NCBI RefSeq assembly: GCF_019703515.2
Contig: NC_059351.1
Coordinates: forward strand, 15,193,501-15,257,500
Origin: Myxocyprinus asiaticus
Lineage: Eukaryota; Chordata; Actinopteri; Cypriniformes; Catostomidae
DNA length: 64,000 nucleotides
Direction of reading: 5' to 3'
Of this stretch, positions 12,552 through 23,092 are shown one piece after another. The stretch's first letter is position 1; each line of letters opens with the position of its first letter. The notes under the pieces are model-generated. The model was not told the origin of the DNA. It did no database searches and saw only the letters and a list, made by a program, of their open reading frames with translations. A program made the translations under genes and the position numbers.

Positions 12552-13633
12552 TTAATTGTTTTAAAAGATTGCCTCAATCTTTCTTTACTGTTACCGGTTG
12601 GCCCCAGACACAGAGACTACAAAAGTGCAAATTAAATGAAATCCCAGATGCAGTTTATTGTGCTACTTCAATCCCAATCAGTAATTACCAGAAGAAAAGT
12701 GGTACACAATACAGGACTTTTCATTATAAAAGTGAGCTCACTGATGGCTGATTCGCTGAGAGAGTGAATCTGATTCAAACTGCTAACCTGAGCTCCTGAG
12801 TTCAAACTCTCCGTTCTTTTCGGGTGTTTCATGTAGAAGATCCGGTTCAAAAGAGTAATTTGTTCACGACTCTCTCGCGCTGCATTTGTTGTTGCGTGCG
12901 GTGCAGCGAGCTTATCAGAAACAGAATGGGTGAAAAGTGTGCCCGAGACAAACTGGTTGTGCACGTTCTAAAAATATATTCAATAACTCTCATGATATCT
13001 GACGAAACCGCATATGAACGTACACAAACAATAGATTTTTAAATTATTGTCGCAATTATTTTTGGTCGCATTTGCGACCATTTTAGTCGCAGTCTGGAGC
13101 CTTGATTGTCAGTATCGCACCATATGTTGGAGCACTGTCCACAAAGGTACTGTTCCAATGAGGCATGTTTTTAAAAGTTTAACTATATTTACTTTGACCC
13201 ACTGTCTTATGAACCACTGTCATGGTGCACAATGGTGAAATAAAACAGTGAGACATAATCCAGCAGTAACGGATGTTCCTCTGACACATTTACATTGATT
13301 AACTGTTTAAAAAAAAAAAAAATGGCATGGAGAGAGCTTGTTCATCACTCCTTTTCTCCTCCTATTACACAAGTACTCGAGCAGTCAAACTGACCAAAAT
13401 GCCCATCCTTAGTGTTTTTCAAATGAGCTTTTAACAAGTGCATCATGCCACTTCATTATTAACAGTGAAGTGATTCATTTAAGGTCTAGTTTTTAAACAC
13501 TACAATCTGTTTAAATGTAATTTCAATAAACAAGCATAACATTCTCATCCATTTGCAGGTGGCCAGTCTTTCTAAAGAAAAACGACAAATCCTGCATGAA
13601 ATCCAACGCATAAGCCTTGTACCCACATCCTGA
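1545..13633 (+). CDS. C-terminal six exons of an unrecognised multi-exon protein
   Basis: Six exons join in phase: 1545-1652, 1754-1834, 10783-10904, 11205-11327, 11725-11773 and 13559-13633 (TGA at 13631-13633). Each has an AG acceptor, each of the five donors is GT, and the phases (0,0,2,2,0) fit without any stop, giving 185 residues. Phase continuity across five junctions is strong evidence that this is a real gene, continuing left of the window. Visible peptides include APDGLIVGAFYTEPDVNFQ (exon 1), RWALRWFFYSLLVRPEVLHY (exon 3), LIAYFLCLYFLENSVALDLG (exon 4) and a basic, helical tail SLSKEKRQILHEIQRISLV. The middle is rich in Leu, Trp, Tyr and Phe and looks like an all-helical repeat or fold, not a signal peptide or classic membrane span. 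The second intron is about 9 kb and filled with transposons; further exons could hide there. I do not recognise the family and give no function. It points away from smcr8, where human SHMT1 would lie, but it does not resemble SHMT1. Confidence 0.7.
2231..5450 (-). mobile_element. L1-superfamily LINE, internally deleted ORF2
   Basis: On the minus strand the start of an AP-endonuclease domain (NGLGHP, then KYDSVFLQEMHLSPQQAEK) lies at about 5431-5270. It jumps directly into the pre-RT region (RARQSYFEWG near 5060), so most of the endonuclease is deleted. Reverse transcriptase follows: LPTGKSLGPDGFAAEFF (about 4760), then LEPLAATI and the catalytic box as YADY near 4085 instead of YADD. A C-terminal Cys/His region (HVFWWC near 2790) precedes the 3' end, which abuts a T-run (A-tail on the minus strand) at 2231-2239. 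Frameshifts and stops make it dead. Sequence up to about 6110, with two copies of an ACAAACTCC...GAATGTG unit about 270 bases apart, is probably its inter-ORF or 5' region. Confidence 0.85.
6617..6938. repeat. Palindromic MITE, about 320 bp
   Basis: The left arm (ACCTTATTCACAGCAGCGCC, then AATGGGAATGACAACGAGACT and GAGGGATAGAC) is inverted on the right (GTCTATCCCTCGTAGCC, CATTCCCATT, CTACTGTGAATAAGGT). It would fold into a long hairpin. No coding potential. Confidence 0.7.
7092..7610. mobile_element. Tc1-type non-autonomous element
   Basis: The inverted ends are CTACCGGTCAAAAGTTTTGA on the left and AAAACTTTTGACCGGTCG on the right. About 520 bp with no transposase ORF, so it is an internally deleted Tc1/mariner-type element. 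A (GT)n tract follows at 7612. Confidence 0.7.
8150..8745 (+). mobile_element. 3' part of a hAT-like non-autonomous element
   Basis: This matches the right half of the element at 48754-50065: the shared blocks are ATATTTCTGTCACAA, GCAGTCGTGTGTCAGTCA and ATCGACTTGGTACC.AAGTACC. The left half is missing. It lies in the large intron of the plus-strand gene. Confidence 0.55.
8774..9876. mobile_element. DNA element with CAGGGTTCCC ends
   Basis: It begins CAGGGTTCCCGTGGATCC followed by TTAAGTCTTA motifs and ends AAAGTCTTAAATTTGA...GCAACCCTG, roughly inverse. It is the same family as the fragments at 2111 and 8093. A block at 9100-9178 reappears inverted at 15816-15890. Confidence 0.5.
9877..10782. 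other. Intron, no feature recognised
   Basis: Sequence between the CAGGGTTCCC element and the exon at 10783. It contains a (GT)n run near 10640 and nothing else I can name. Confidence 0.35.
12035..13104. mobile_element. DNA element with CAGGGCTCCAGACT ends
   Basis: The left end CAGGGCTCCAGACT is inverted on the right as AGTCTGGAGCCTTG. The right end also holds GGTCGCATTTGCGACC, a palindrome. A (TA)n tract and a segment shared with 41190-41290 (AATCCCAGATGCAGTTTATTG) lie inside. It fills most of the last intron of the plus-strand gene and has no transposase. Confidence 0.6.
12478..12546. repeat. (TA)n microsatellite
   Basis: An uninterrupted alternating TA tract of about 34 units. Its short Tyr/Ile ORFs are artefacts. 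Confidence 0.95.
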
Positions 13634-13850
13634 ACAAGGAAACGTTCACTGCATTTCATTCCATGGATTAAGTTCGGACCAGGTCTATTATTATGTCTAT
13701 CGTTATCTGCTGGGGACATTTTGGTAAACAACGATAACTTTTTGTTTATGGCACTCTGAGAAAGCCACAAGACATGATTCAAATATAACTGATCTTATTG
13801 AATTATTACTTTTCAGTCAGTTCTGCATTTTAGAATTTTAAAGTTGTAAA

Positions 13851-13856
13851 AATAAA
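13851..13856 (+). promoter_or_regulatory. Candidate polyadenylation signal
   Basis: AATAAA lies 218 bases after the TGA that ends the six-exon plus-strand gene. It is a reasonable 3' end; a SINE begins just downstream at about 13905. Confidence 0.45.
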
Positions 13857-13904
13857 GGACTCTCTTTATTGAATATTAACATTTTTTGCATTATTTATTT
13901 TTTA

Positions 13905-14306
13905 ATCCCCTTTTTCTCCCAAATTGGAATGCCCAATTCCCACTACTTAGTAGGTCCTCATGGTGGCGCAGTTACTCGCCTCAATCCGGGTGGCAGAGGA
14001 CAAGCCTCAGTTGCCTCCGCTTCTGAGACAGTCAATCTGCACATTTTATCACATGGCTCCATATGCATGGCACTGCGGAGACTCCGCATGTTGAGGCTCA
14101 TGCTATTCTCCGCAATCCACACACAACTTACCATGCGCCCCATTGAGAGTGAGAACCACTAATTGCGACTGTACCCTCCCTAGCAACTGGGCCAATTGGT
14201 TACTTAAGAGACCTGGCTGGAGTCACTCAGCAGCACACCCTGGATTCGAACTCACGACTCCAGCAGTGGTTATCAGCGTCAATACTCGAAGAGCTACCCA
14301 GGCCCC
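13905..14306 (-). mobile_element. tRNA-derived SINE, minus orientation
   Basis: The sequence TTGGAATGCCCAATTCCCA is the inverse of the tail of the SINE at 48388-48730 (GGGAATTGGGCATTCCAAA). The far end GGCCTGGGTAGCTCTTCGAG (read on minus) is its diverged tRNA-like head. It lies between the plus-strand gene and the smcr8 relic. Confidence 0.75.
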
Positions 14307-14906
14307 TCATTTTTTGCTTTATTAACATGCTTTGAAATGTTCTTTCAAAATTCACAAGCCCTTAGTTTAAGCTAGTGGTTTGAAATTATTTCAGCTTCCA
14401 GACATTTGTTGTCTTTGCCTTGGAATTAACCAATACTTACCAATACAATACAACATTACCTGCAGTTACAGTGCCATGATTAATGTGTTGCATGTTAAAC
14501 AAAAATAATCACATTGAGCATCAGGGCAATGTACAAATCTCTGAACATCAAAAATTATATCAATAAACAAGAATTCAAACATCATGACTCCAAAGGTTCA
14601 CAATGCTATGTAGCCATTCAGAATTGATTTGTTATATATTATTTAAGGTTGTGTTATGAATTGTGATGACATGATTCTGCAGGGCTCTTTAAACATGAGA
14701 TCAGGCCACAGTATTCATGTAAATACTCTGTTTAACGCTGCCTTTTTAAACACAAGAAATCAAAGCATGAAAACAATGCAAAAAATTATACTGTTATAGA
14801 TGCACAAAAACAACTTTTTAAAGCAGTCAAAGCTAAATAGATCTACTGTACACAGTGCAAAAGATTAAAGGCAAAACACTGACTAGTTTCAGTGCAATTG
14901 AGTGTT
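14307..14906. other. No feature recognised
   Basis: AT-rich spacer between a SINE and the 3' end of the smcr8 relic. Confidence 0.35.
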
Positions 14907-17900
14907 TCAGAGCTTGAAAAGTGAGTTTGTGGTGTAGCTTAATCTGAGGACATTGGGTGAAACTTCCATGAAATGTAGTTTGATGAGCTCTGATATATAG
15001 ACAACAATTTTCTTATCTCGTTGAAGTACAGAATGAAAATGCTCTGTCTGTACGCTCTCAAGAGGGCTTCTTGGAGTATTGAGAAGGTGTGATGGAATGC
15101 TGTGGTGACAAGCTTGCTTAGCACTTGCTGAACAAACAGGAAGTACGTGTTACCACGTATAACGCGGCTTCTTGGATCCACCAGCTGATTGCTGAGTACC
15201 ACAATAGGTTGGGCAGTGCAGCGTCTTTTGATCCAAATCTAGAACACTGATGTATTGCCTGTAATGGCCCAAAAAGTGAGGCAAGCTGGGAGTATGTGCA
15301 CACATCCTGAAAGAGGAAATGTAAAAGGAGAAAACTAAGAACAGGGTCAAAGCAAATGGCTTCACCAAAATAGCTAACCATTTATATTATGTTTAACTCA
15401 ATGGGCACCATTCATGAAACACAAGCGGAGGCATTTTGTGCAAATCATTTGTTAAAACCGTTCTTATGTAAATTGTCGCACTGAATTGAAAGAAATTTGT
15501 TCTGCTTGTGTTTTGTGAATGAGGCCCAATTAAAGTATTCCTAAAGAGTTCCTAAAATTCTGTTTCCAGGCAAGGGTGACTAAACATCCAGTTTTCTTGG
15601 TTTATCATGTGTCCTGACTTATTTGAAATTTGCTCCTTAGTTTAACATCTACTGTAACATTTATGCCAGTCCTAAATGAATATTTATGTTGTATACCAGT
15701 GACATTGCTTCAAGTAGTGTCACATCAAGACCTATGGGAGTCACGTCTAGATGGTAAATCTCATTCTGTGAAACTCACAAGATTTGCATTTGCTGCTACA
15801 AAGGTTCCGTTGCTGCATCAACAGTTGATCATTAGTGATCGCTTGTCATAAATTTCCGATATGTCCTAATGATTGCAAACTGCTCTGCAAAGATTCAGGG
15901 TTCCCAGTGTTATGGAAAACCTGGAAATGTCTGGGAAATTTAAAAATAGGGATATCCAGGCCTGGAAAATTTATGGATACTAATATAATTTTAAAAAGTC
16001 ATGGAAATTTCTATAGCGAATATAAAAAAAAAATTCTAGTTAAAATATTTAATTGGCTAGAAATTGCTCTTTGTGAGTGCAATATCTATAAAAAAAATTA
16101 TTTTGATGGAAAAACTAATTAATTAGTCAAAAAGTGTGGAAACCCTGTGGATTTTAAATAAAACATATAAATAACGTAAGGCTTTTCACAAGTAAGGCAC
16201 GCAGTTCCTCTGGTAGGATTGAGTTGTCGTACTAAGCACCTCAGTGCCTCAAAGGTGGAGGTCTTTGTGGTGCTGTATACATGGGTATACTTAACTCCTG
16301 AGTTCTAATGGATTTTTCTGTCCCTAAGACCAGAATACTGTCCCCACTGCTTATGCTGGTCTTCATAGCTGACACATGTTCCTCATCTAGACAATCACAA
16401 TCCGATGCCGAAACTACCCCCTCATCTGCAATGTCGGCCTCTACTTGGGATGAGTCAGGTGTCAGGGTTAGGCTTTCCTTGGAAGGGACAATTGCGGGAC
16501 TGGGTACAGCTGCAGAAAGCCTAGAGCTAGCCAACTCTAGTTTGATAGGCACCATTTCAACACAGGAGGCGTAGGACTCAATGACTGGTTCACTCAGAAT
16601 GTTGGCCGCAGTAAGAAAGGATGGTTGATGGACTGAATGATGGCTAGCAATTCCAGGCAGTAATCCTGCCCCGTCTTCCAAGTCATAAGGATCTTCAAAC
16701 AAAAAAATTGGTGGATTTGAGATTGCAGAACAGATTTTGGCAGAGTTGGTTTGTGTAGATATGGCTGGCATCTCCTCTGAATGTCCTCTCAATGGATTGC
16801 AGTTGCTGTAGTGCCTGTTAGTGGAAGTACTCATCACACAATTCCTCAAGAGTTTTCAGACGCCTGTCAAATCGCTGAAAAGTGGAGTTAATCAGCTGTG
16901 GAGAATGCAAGGGTGTGTTGGTGTAGGACAAAACATTGCATTATATCACTGGCCCAGCAAGCTGACCATGCAATCTTGAATCATCCAGGTCAAGCTCCAA
17001 AGAATGAGGAAGGTCATCAGGTTCATAAGAGGAGAACTCAGACTTTCTGAGCTTCCTGGTTGGGTAGGAGGTGACCTGTTTTAGAAGGATTTTATGTTCC
17101 TGAATAGATTTCTATACACTGGCCAACTGATCAGCTTTGTTAGTAAATGGCACTGACCAATGTCCTTTCTCCTTGTCCTTTCTTTCTCTAAGTTGTTTAA
17201 ACTGTTCATCTTGTATTCATCTTGCTCATATTGTTAATTGTCCCTTCTACTTCACAATTTATAAGCTATAATCTGTTATTGGAGACTCTTTCACTTTCAA
17301 GCTTTAATGTAAAAAATTTTTGTCTCTACCTTCTCTCTCGAAAGTTCACGTCTTTCTCTTGTATTTTTACTTCACCTTTGCATAATAGTGATTTCTCTTT
17401 CAGTTTCTCATCTTCTGCATCTCTCTCTAATGTAGGTATACTACTCAATCTCTGTTCCCTTTCATTGGTGTTCTTTACAGATGAGCCATTTAACTTCTCT
17501 CTTTCTATATCACCAAGTAATACACCTCTTTTGTACTCCAAATCTCTTAGTTTTGTCTCTAGTTCATTTGTGAAGTTCTTCCTGTTTCCTGTTTTTAGAC
17601 ATCCAGAAACTTTTGAGAACTCAGCTTTTTGTAGAAAGCTGTTGGAATTGTTATATGATTTTATATTCATCGGCTGACACGTAGGCAAGGCATAGAGGTC
17701 GCACAAACCCTCGAGTCTCTAAATCATAGAGTATGAGGTGGTGCACATATGCAATCACTCCTTCTCCAGAATCCCCTAAAACTACTTTTGAGTCTTCCAC
17801 AAAGTTCAGTTTAGGAGAGCTACAGCCTCCCGAGCCTGTGAGGGAGGTCTGGTAGTCCACTGACATGATTCGGAGGGAGAAGTGGTTCAAATCAAATGTC

Positions 17901-18139
17901 CCACAAGCCTTGGTTTAAGGAGGAACAGTAAGTCAAGGTTGGGGCCCGACTTGCTCAGAGAATTCTGATATAAGGATAAAATCCTTTTTAAATTTAGCAT
18001 TGTATATGTTGGACCATGGTGTGGTGTTTCCAGAATACATGGGCACAGACATTTCCTCTGGAAGTGCTGAAGGGTCTGTGGGTTTTTCTCTGAAATCAGT
18101 CTCATTAGTGAAAGCCAGCAAGTCTGTAGAACCAATTAT
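14907..18139 (-). pseudogene. smcr8: smcr8 relic (C9orf72-SMCR8 complex subunit)
   Basis: SMCR8 is the DENN-domain partner of C9orf72 and WDR41 in autophagy and lysosome regulation. Pieces run in family order on the minus strand: N-terminus at 18139-17943 (STDLLAFT, FILISEFSEQVGPQP), then NHFSLRIMSVDYQ and KLNFVEDSKVVLGDSGEG (17890-17651), CLKTGNRKNFTNELETKL (about 17610), EHKILLKQVTSYP (about 17080), RRLKTLEELCDE (about 16855), SISSGDSILVLGTEKS (about 16310). A splice acceptor at 15306 opens exon 2, holding ISVLDLDQKTLHCPTY (about 15240) and the C-terminus LIKLHFMEVSPNVLRLS ending in TGA at 14907-14909. Lesions: the codon at the initiator position (18137-18139) is ATA; a frameshift follows VGPQP near 17940; TAA at 17915-17917 and 17651-17653; another frameshift near 17640; more breaks at 17320-16850; much of the centre is missing; a MITE sits at 15897. 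Keeping the exon 2 acceptor argues against a retrocopy. Human SMCR8 neighbours MIEF2/TOP3A, as here. Confidence 0.87.
15897..16150. repeat. MITE with CAGGGTTCCC / GGAAACCCTG ends
   Basis: It starts CAGGGTTCCCAGTGTTATGG and ends GTGGAAACCCTG, with CCTGGAAAT and GGAAATTT motifs inside. It is an insertion within the smcr8 relic, between exon 2 and the long first exon. Confidence 0.65.
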
Positions 18140-18248
18140 GGTGGTACATATCTGTTTCAAACAAACCAGCCAGGGGTGTAATAAGTAGAGCGAACTTATA
18201 CTTAAGTATGGATACTGTCAAAATTTTACTCAAAAGTCATTTTTGAAA

Positions 18249-18294
<46 letters not shown>

Positions 18295-18307
18295 GTATGT
18301 ATATATA

Positions 18308-18343
<36 letters not shown>

Positions 18344-18345
18344 GA
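18249..18345. repeat. Compound (GT)n(TA)n(TGTA)n microsatellite
   Basis: Simple repeat directly upstream of the dead smcr8 5' end and abutting the left terminus of a Tc1-like element. Confidence 0.95.
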
Positions 18346-19890
18346 GTGCATCCGGAAAGTATTCACAACGCTTCACTTTTTCCACATTTTGTTATGTTAT
18401 AGCCTTATTCCAAAATGGATTAAATTCATTATTTTCCTCAAAATTCTACAAACAATACCCCATAATGACAACGTGATAGAAGTTTCTGAAATCTTTGCAA
18501 ATGTATAAAAATAAATAAATAAATCACATGTACATAAGTATTCACAGCCTTTGCTCAATACTATGTTGAAGCACCTTTGGCACCAATTACAGCCTCAAGT
18601 CTTTTTGAGTATGATGCTACAAGCTTGGCACACCTATTTTTGGGCAGTTTCTCCCATTCTTCTTTGCAGGACCTCTCAAGCTACATCAGGTTGGATGGGG
18701 AGTGTCGGTGCACAGCCATTTTCAGATCTCTCCAGAGATGTTCAATCGGGTTCAAGTTTGGGCTCTGGCTGGGCCACTCAAGGACGTTCACAGAGTTGTC
18801 CCGTAGCCACTCCTTTGTTATCTTGGCTGTGTGCTTAGGGTCGTTGTCCTGTTGGAAGATGAACCTTCACCCCAGTCTGCAGTCTAGAGTGCTCTGGAGC
18901 AGGTTTTCATCAAGGATGTCTCTGTACATTGCTGCATTCATCTTTCCCTTGATCCTGACTAGTCTCTCAGTTCCTGCTGCTGAAAAACATCCCCACAGCA
19001 TGATGCTGCCACCACCATGCTTCACTGTAGGGATGGTATTGGCCAGATGATGAGCGGTGCCTGGTTTCCTCCAGACACGACGCTTGCCATTCAGGCCAAA
19101 GAGTTCAATCTTTGTTTCATCAGACCAGAGAATTTTGTTTCTCATTGTGTCTCATGAGTCCTTCAGGTGTCTTTTGGCAATCTCCAGGTGGGCTGTCATG
19201 TGCCTTTTACTGAGGAGTGGCTTCCGTCTGGCCACTCTACCATACAGGCCTGATTGGTGGAGTGCTGCAGAGATGGTTGTTCTTCTGGAAGGTTATCCTC
19301 TCTCCACAGAGAAACGCTGGAGCTCTATCAGAGTGACCATCGGGTTCTTGGTCACCTCCCTGACTAAGGCCCTTCTCCCCCGATCGCTCGGTTTGGCCGG
19401 GCGGCCAGCTCTGGGAAGAGTCCTGGTGGTTCCAAACTTCTTCCATTTACAGATGATGGAGGCCACTGTGCTCATTGGGACCTTCAATGCTGCAGAAATT
19501 TTTCTGTACCCTTCCCCAGATCTGTGCCTCGATACAATCCTGTCTCGGAGGTCTACAGACAATTCCTTGGACTTCATGGCTTGGTTTGTGCTCTGACATG
19601 CACTGTTAACTGTGGGACCTTATATAGACAGGTGTGTCTTTCCAAATCATGTCCAGTCAACTGAACCACAGGTGGACTCCAAGTTGTAGAAACATCTCAA
19701 GGAAGATCAGTGGAAACAGGATGCACCTGAGCTCAATTTTGAGTGTCATGGCAAAGGCTGTGAATACTTATGTACATGCGATATTTTATTTATTTATTTA
19801 TTTATTTATTTTAAATAAATTTGCAAAGATTTCAAACAAGCTTCTTGCACGTTGTCATTATGGGGTATTGTTTGTAGAATTTTAAGATTG
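18346..19890 (-). mobile_element. Tc1-like element, transposase broken
   Basis: A long inverted terminal repeat is visible: CTACAAACAATACCCCATAA at about 18448 is inverted near 19855; the outermost 85 or so bases of the right end are lost. The minus-strand transposase is in pieces. The N-terminal helix-turn-helix piece (KSKELSVDLRDRIVSRHRSG, from 19577) and GRPAKPSDRG lead to a break near 19290. The catalytic piece ([12 protein letters not shown], then [11 protein letters not shown], from 19145) is followed by frameshifts. Non-functional. Confidence 0.9.
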
Positions 19891-19909
19891 GTGTGTATGT
19901 ATGGATGTA

Positions 19910-21410
19910 CAGTTGCAATCGAAATTATTCAGTTATACCGCCCCCGGGATTCGTCCTCCGCCACCCGGACTGAGGCGACCACGAGGACTTAAAAGCGCAT
20001 TGGGAATTGGGCATTCCAAATTGGGAAAAAAAGGGGAAAAATCCAAAAATTACATTTATATCAGTTGAAATTTTTGAAGTGCAAAATTTTTTTTTATTAC
20101 ATCTATATCAGTTGAGTGACACATTCAAAGTCATAGTGTGAATATATAACCTAATATGTCTAAATAGCAGGATTTTTTAAAATACAACCATGTCATAATT
20201 ATACAACCCCTATTGCATGTAGCTGTTCCTTAAATGTGTAAGGCTACACAAGTAATTGTTTTAAAACAAAATTAAGTCATCAATCTGCAATGACACTTAT
20301 TTAAGTTTTAAAATGTTTAGCGTTGTAAGCAAAAATGTATTTCTATGCAAAAAATGCAATTAAAAATAAGCTGTCTCAAAAGCTAATAGAGGAGATTATT
20401 TCATTACACAAGAAAGGTCATGGCTAAAAGTACATTTCCAAGGCACTTCAATTTCCAATAGACAAAGTTGGCAGCACCATTCATACATTTTTTAAATATG
20501 GTACAACAGCAACCTTCTTGGGGTGTGGAAGAAAGCAAAACTTCACCAAGGGAAATGTTGAATTGAATATTCAAGGAGGAATAGGAAAGACCTGTGGAGT
20601 CCTGGAAGAAGGTTTTATAGACATAACACTAAACTAAAAATGAGTTTTATACCCATGGGTCAGCAGTACATCTGGAGTAAGATGACAAGGGGATGACAAG
20701 AACGACACCATCCCCACAGTCAAGCATGGAGGTGGGTCAGTCCTGTTATGGGAGTGTTTTGTGGCGGCAGGAAACGGCTATCCTGACTATGTGACTGACA
20801 CCATAGATTCTTTCAGGTATCAGACCGTTTTGGTATGAAAAATGTGATGCCTTCAGTGTGTAAATTGAAGCTTGGTAATCACTGGACTTTCCAGCAAGAC
20901 AATAACGCCAAAGATACATCCAAGTTGTCTGAAATCTGGTTCAGGGATAGGTCGTGGAATGTCCTTAAATGGCTCTTCCAGTCCATCATTAAAATCCAAT
21001 TGCAAACCTTTGTTGGGATTTCAGTGGGAAGCAGTGGCAGCACAGAAACCAAAGAATGTCAGTGAGCTGGAACCTTTTGCTCATGAGAAATGTGTAAAAA
21101 TTCTTATAGAGAGGTGTCCGAAGCCTGAGAACACTTACCTGAAACATTTATTTGCTGTTATTAAAGATAAAGGATGCTCCACAAATGATTGACTTTTGGG
21201 GTTGAATATTGTTGACATGATATTTGTGGAGAGAATTCATTATTTTTTATTTTAAAATGTGGGTAAACTGAACCCTTTGTTCTCAAAATCACTCAAATGT
21301 GTATTAAAAACTTACTTTGACTGTTTACTGAGGTTTTAGTTTATGTGTTTTAATTCACATCACCAGAATGTATTGCTGATCAGGGGGTTGAATAATTTTG
21401 ATTGCAACTG
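19910..21410 (+). mobile_element. Second Tc1-like relic
   Basis: The ends CAGTTGCAATCGAAATTATT and AATAATTTTGATTGCAACTG are inverted repeats, each flanked by TA (19908-19909 and 21411-21412), the Tc1 target duplication. Degraded transposase pieces read plus (GGGSVLLWECF near 20735, FQQDN near 20890). A SINE fragment is inserted near its left end. Confidence 0.85.
19939..20043 (+). mobile_element. SINE tail fragment inside the Tc1 relic
   Basis: It matches the 3' part of the SINE at 48388-48730, including CCACGAGGACTTAAAAGCGC and GGGAATTGGGCATTCC. It must be younger than the Tc1-like element it interrupts. Confidence 0.75.
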
Positions 21411-22679
21411 TATATGTACAGTGTATATATAGCTATACAAGATCATAAAATGTTTAAAATAGTTAGCTCAAAAAGTGTCACACAGCAGGACAATGATGAG
21501 AATGCTGAACATTTCATGTCAATTACTCATATCACTATGTGTAAATGTTTATTTAAAAAGAATGAAAACAAAGTTGGCCAGAATATGTACATATATAAAT
21601 ATAAACAAATATAAAACAAAATAAGCATACGTCTTGAAGTGTAGAACTTTGAAGACATTTTGCAGATTAATTGCTCATATTTTCACTCTGAGTTTGTTGC
21701 GTCTTTATATCTGCAGTGTTTTAATTCATTCCCCAGATTATTCTTGAGAAAAAGTGAAAAGCCCAATGCTTTGACAAGTGCTGTTTCTGCTTTCCTTTAA
21801 ACAAAGTAAGACTCAAATAGCCACAAAGTAATATTGTTCATGACTTATTTTCCACATTTGTATCAGTTGTGAGCATTATTCAGCAAGCCGCACTTCAGCT
21901 CACTGCAGTATGAATAAATTGTGGAAATGACTACGTACTGCTCATAGCTTTACTGTTTGTGGATTTTATATATGCTGCTGTTATTGTATTTGTTGTAACT
22001 TGCAGTTATTTGTCATTTTGTGATTATTCAGAGCTCATCTAATACTTAATATGCTATCTTTGGTTGTCACCATTATTGTGATTTGTATGTCAAATAATGA
22101 GCTCCATGCAAGGTATGGAGTCACGCTATAATGTGAAAGTAATTTTAAAATAAAAGCAATTTCAGTTTATTAAAACAAAAGCCATTGTATTGACTTTACC
22201 GTACAAAGTTTTTTGAACATTCCTATTGTGAAAGTGGTCTGTGCAGGCATGTTGGAGCCCAGGGCGGCCGCCTATATCGCCTGTAGGATGTTCCGGTACT
22301 TGTGCAGCAGCAGGCCGGCCCAAATTACCCAGAGGCCCACCGGGAAAACGCCCGGTGCTCCCGACGGCCAGTCCACCCCTGTGCAACAAAAACAGGTCTC
22401 TAGCTTGCGAGCAAATGTGAGTGAAAATAACTGTTTGAGTGTGGAAAATTATTTGGCCACACCGGATGTCTGACACCTGTCATCAAAGCTTATGAACTTA
22501 TACCATCAAAACTCTCTATCTAACCTTAAATACAAATTACGTTTTAAAGTGCAAAAAAAATAAAAATAAATAGACAAACTAAAATCATGGACAACTGACG
22601 TGCGAGTCTGGTAAAACAGTGAAGTATCAATTTTACTTGCTATCACTAAGCTAGTAGTGTGGCTGATTTATTGATTTTA
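21411..22679. other. Spacer with a GC-rich block at 22240-22400
   Basis: Mostly AT-rich sequence without a recognisable gene. A GC-rich segment (GGGCGGCCGCC...GGCCCACCGGG) stands out sharply against its flanks and is probably a fragment of a mobile element. Its open frames (both strands) resemble nothing I know. TOP3A would be expected between smcr8 and mief2, but no topoisomerase exon is visible. Confidence 0.35.
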
Positions 22680-23092
22680 TCTGACAGACCCCCAAAAACT
22701 TTCCCAGTCCGTGTACTTTTGCGTCCATTCTTTTTTACTTTTTAAACCCAAAAATTAAAAACGAAAAATGCGGTTTCTTTATTGGTTTTAACACTGATAA
22801 ATAAAATAAGCAGATGCAAACTAATTTTCTGTTGACTATTTCATTTTAAAAATTAATAAAGAGAAAGGGGGAAATGGCTTCATTTTCGGGGTTTTTTTAG
22901 TTTTTATTTACAGCTTGAATATTTGATATGCACATGTGAGCGACACTGAAACGCCCCTTTTATCTGATTGATCATCCCGCCCCATCTTCTGTACTGCCTT
23001 AATCCTATCAGCCAGAATTAGAGTTGGGATTGCTCTGCAAATTTGTATCAATTTTCATGAAATATTGTCCCGACCCAAAGCACCACTACTGT

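Noticed and set aside
16308..16574. Plus-strand 88-residue open frame
   Set aside because: It is the antisense shadow of the smcr8 relic coding sequence.
18346..21410. Adjacent Tc1 relics as one large transposon
   Set aside because: The two have different termini and opposite transposase orientation; each has its own inverted ends.
22162..22476. 104- and 86-residue frames in a GC-rich block as a gene
   Set aside because: No splice partners, no family resemblance, and abrupt composition borders; more likely a mobile-element fragment.
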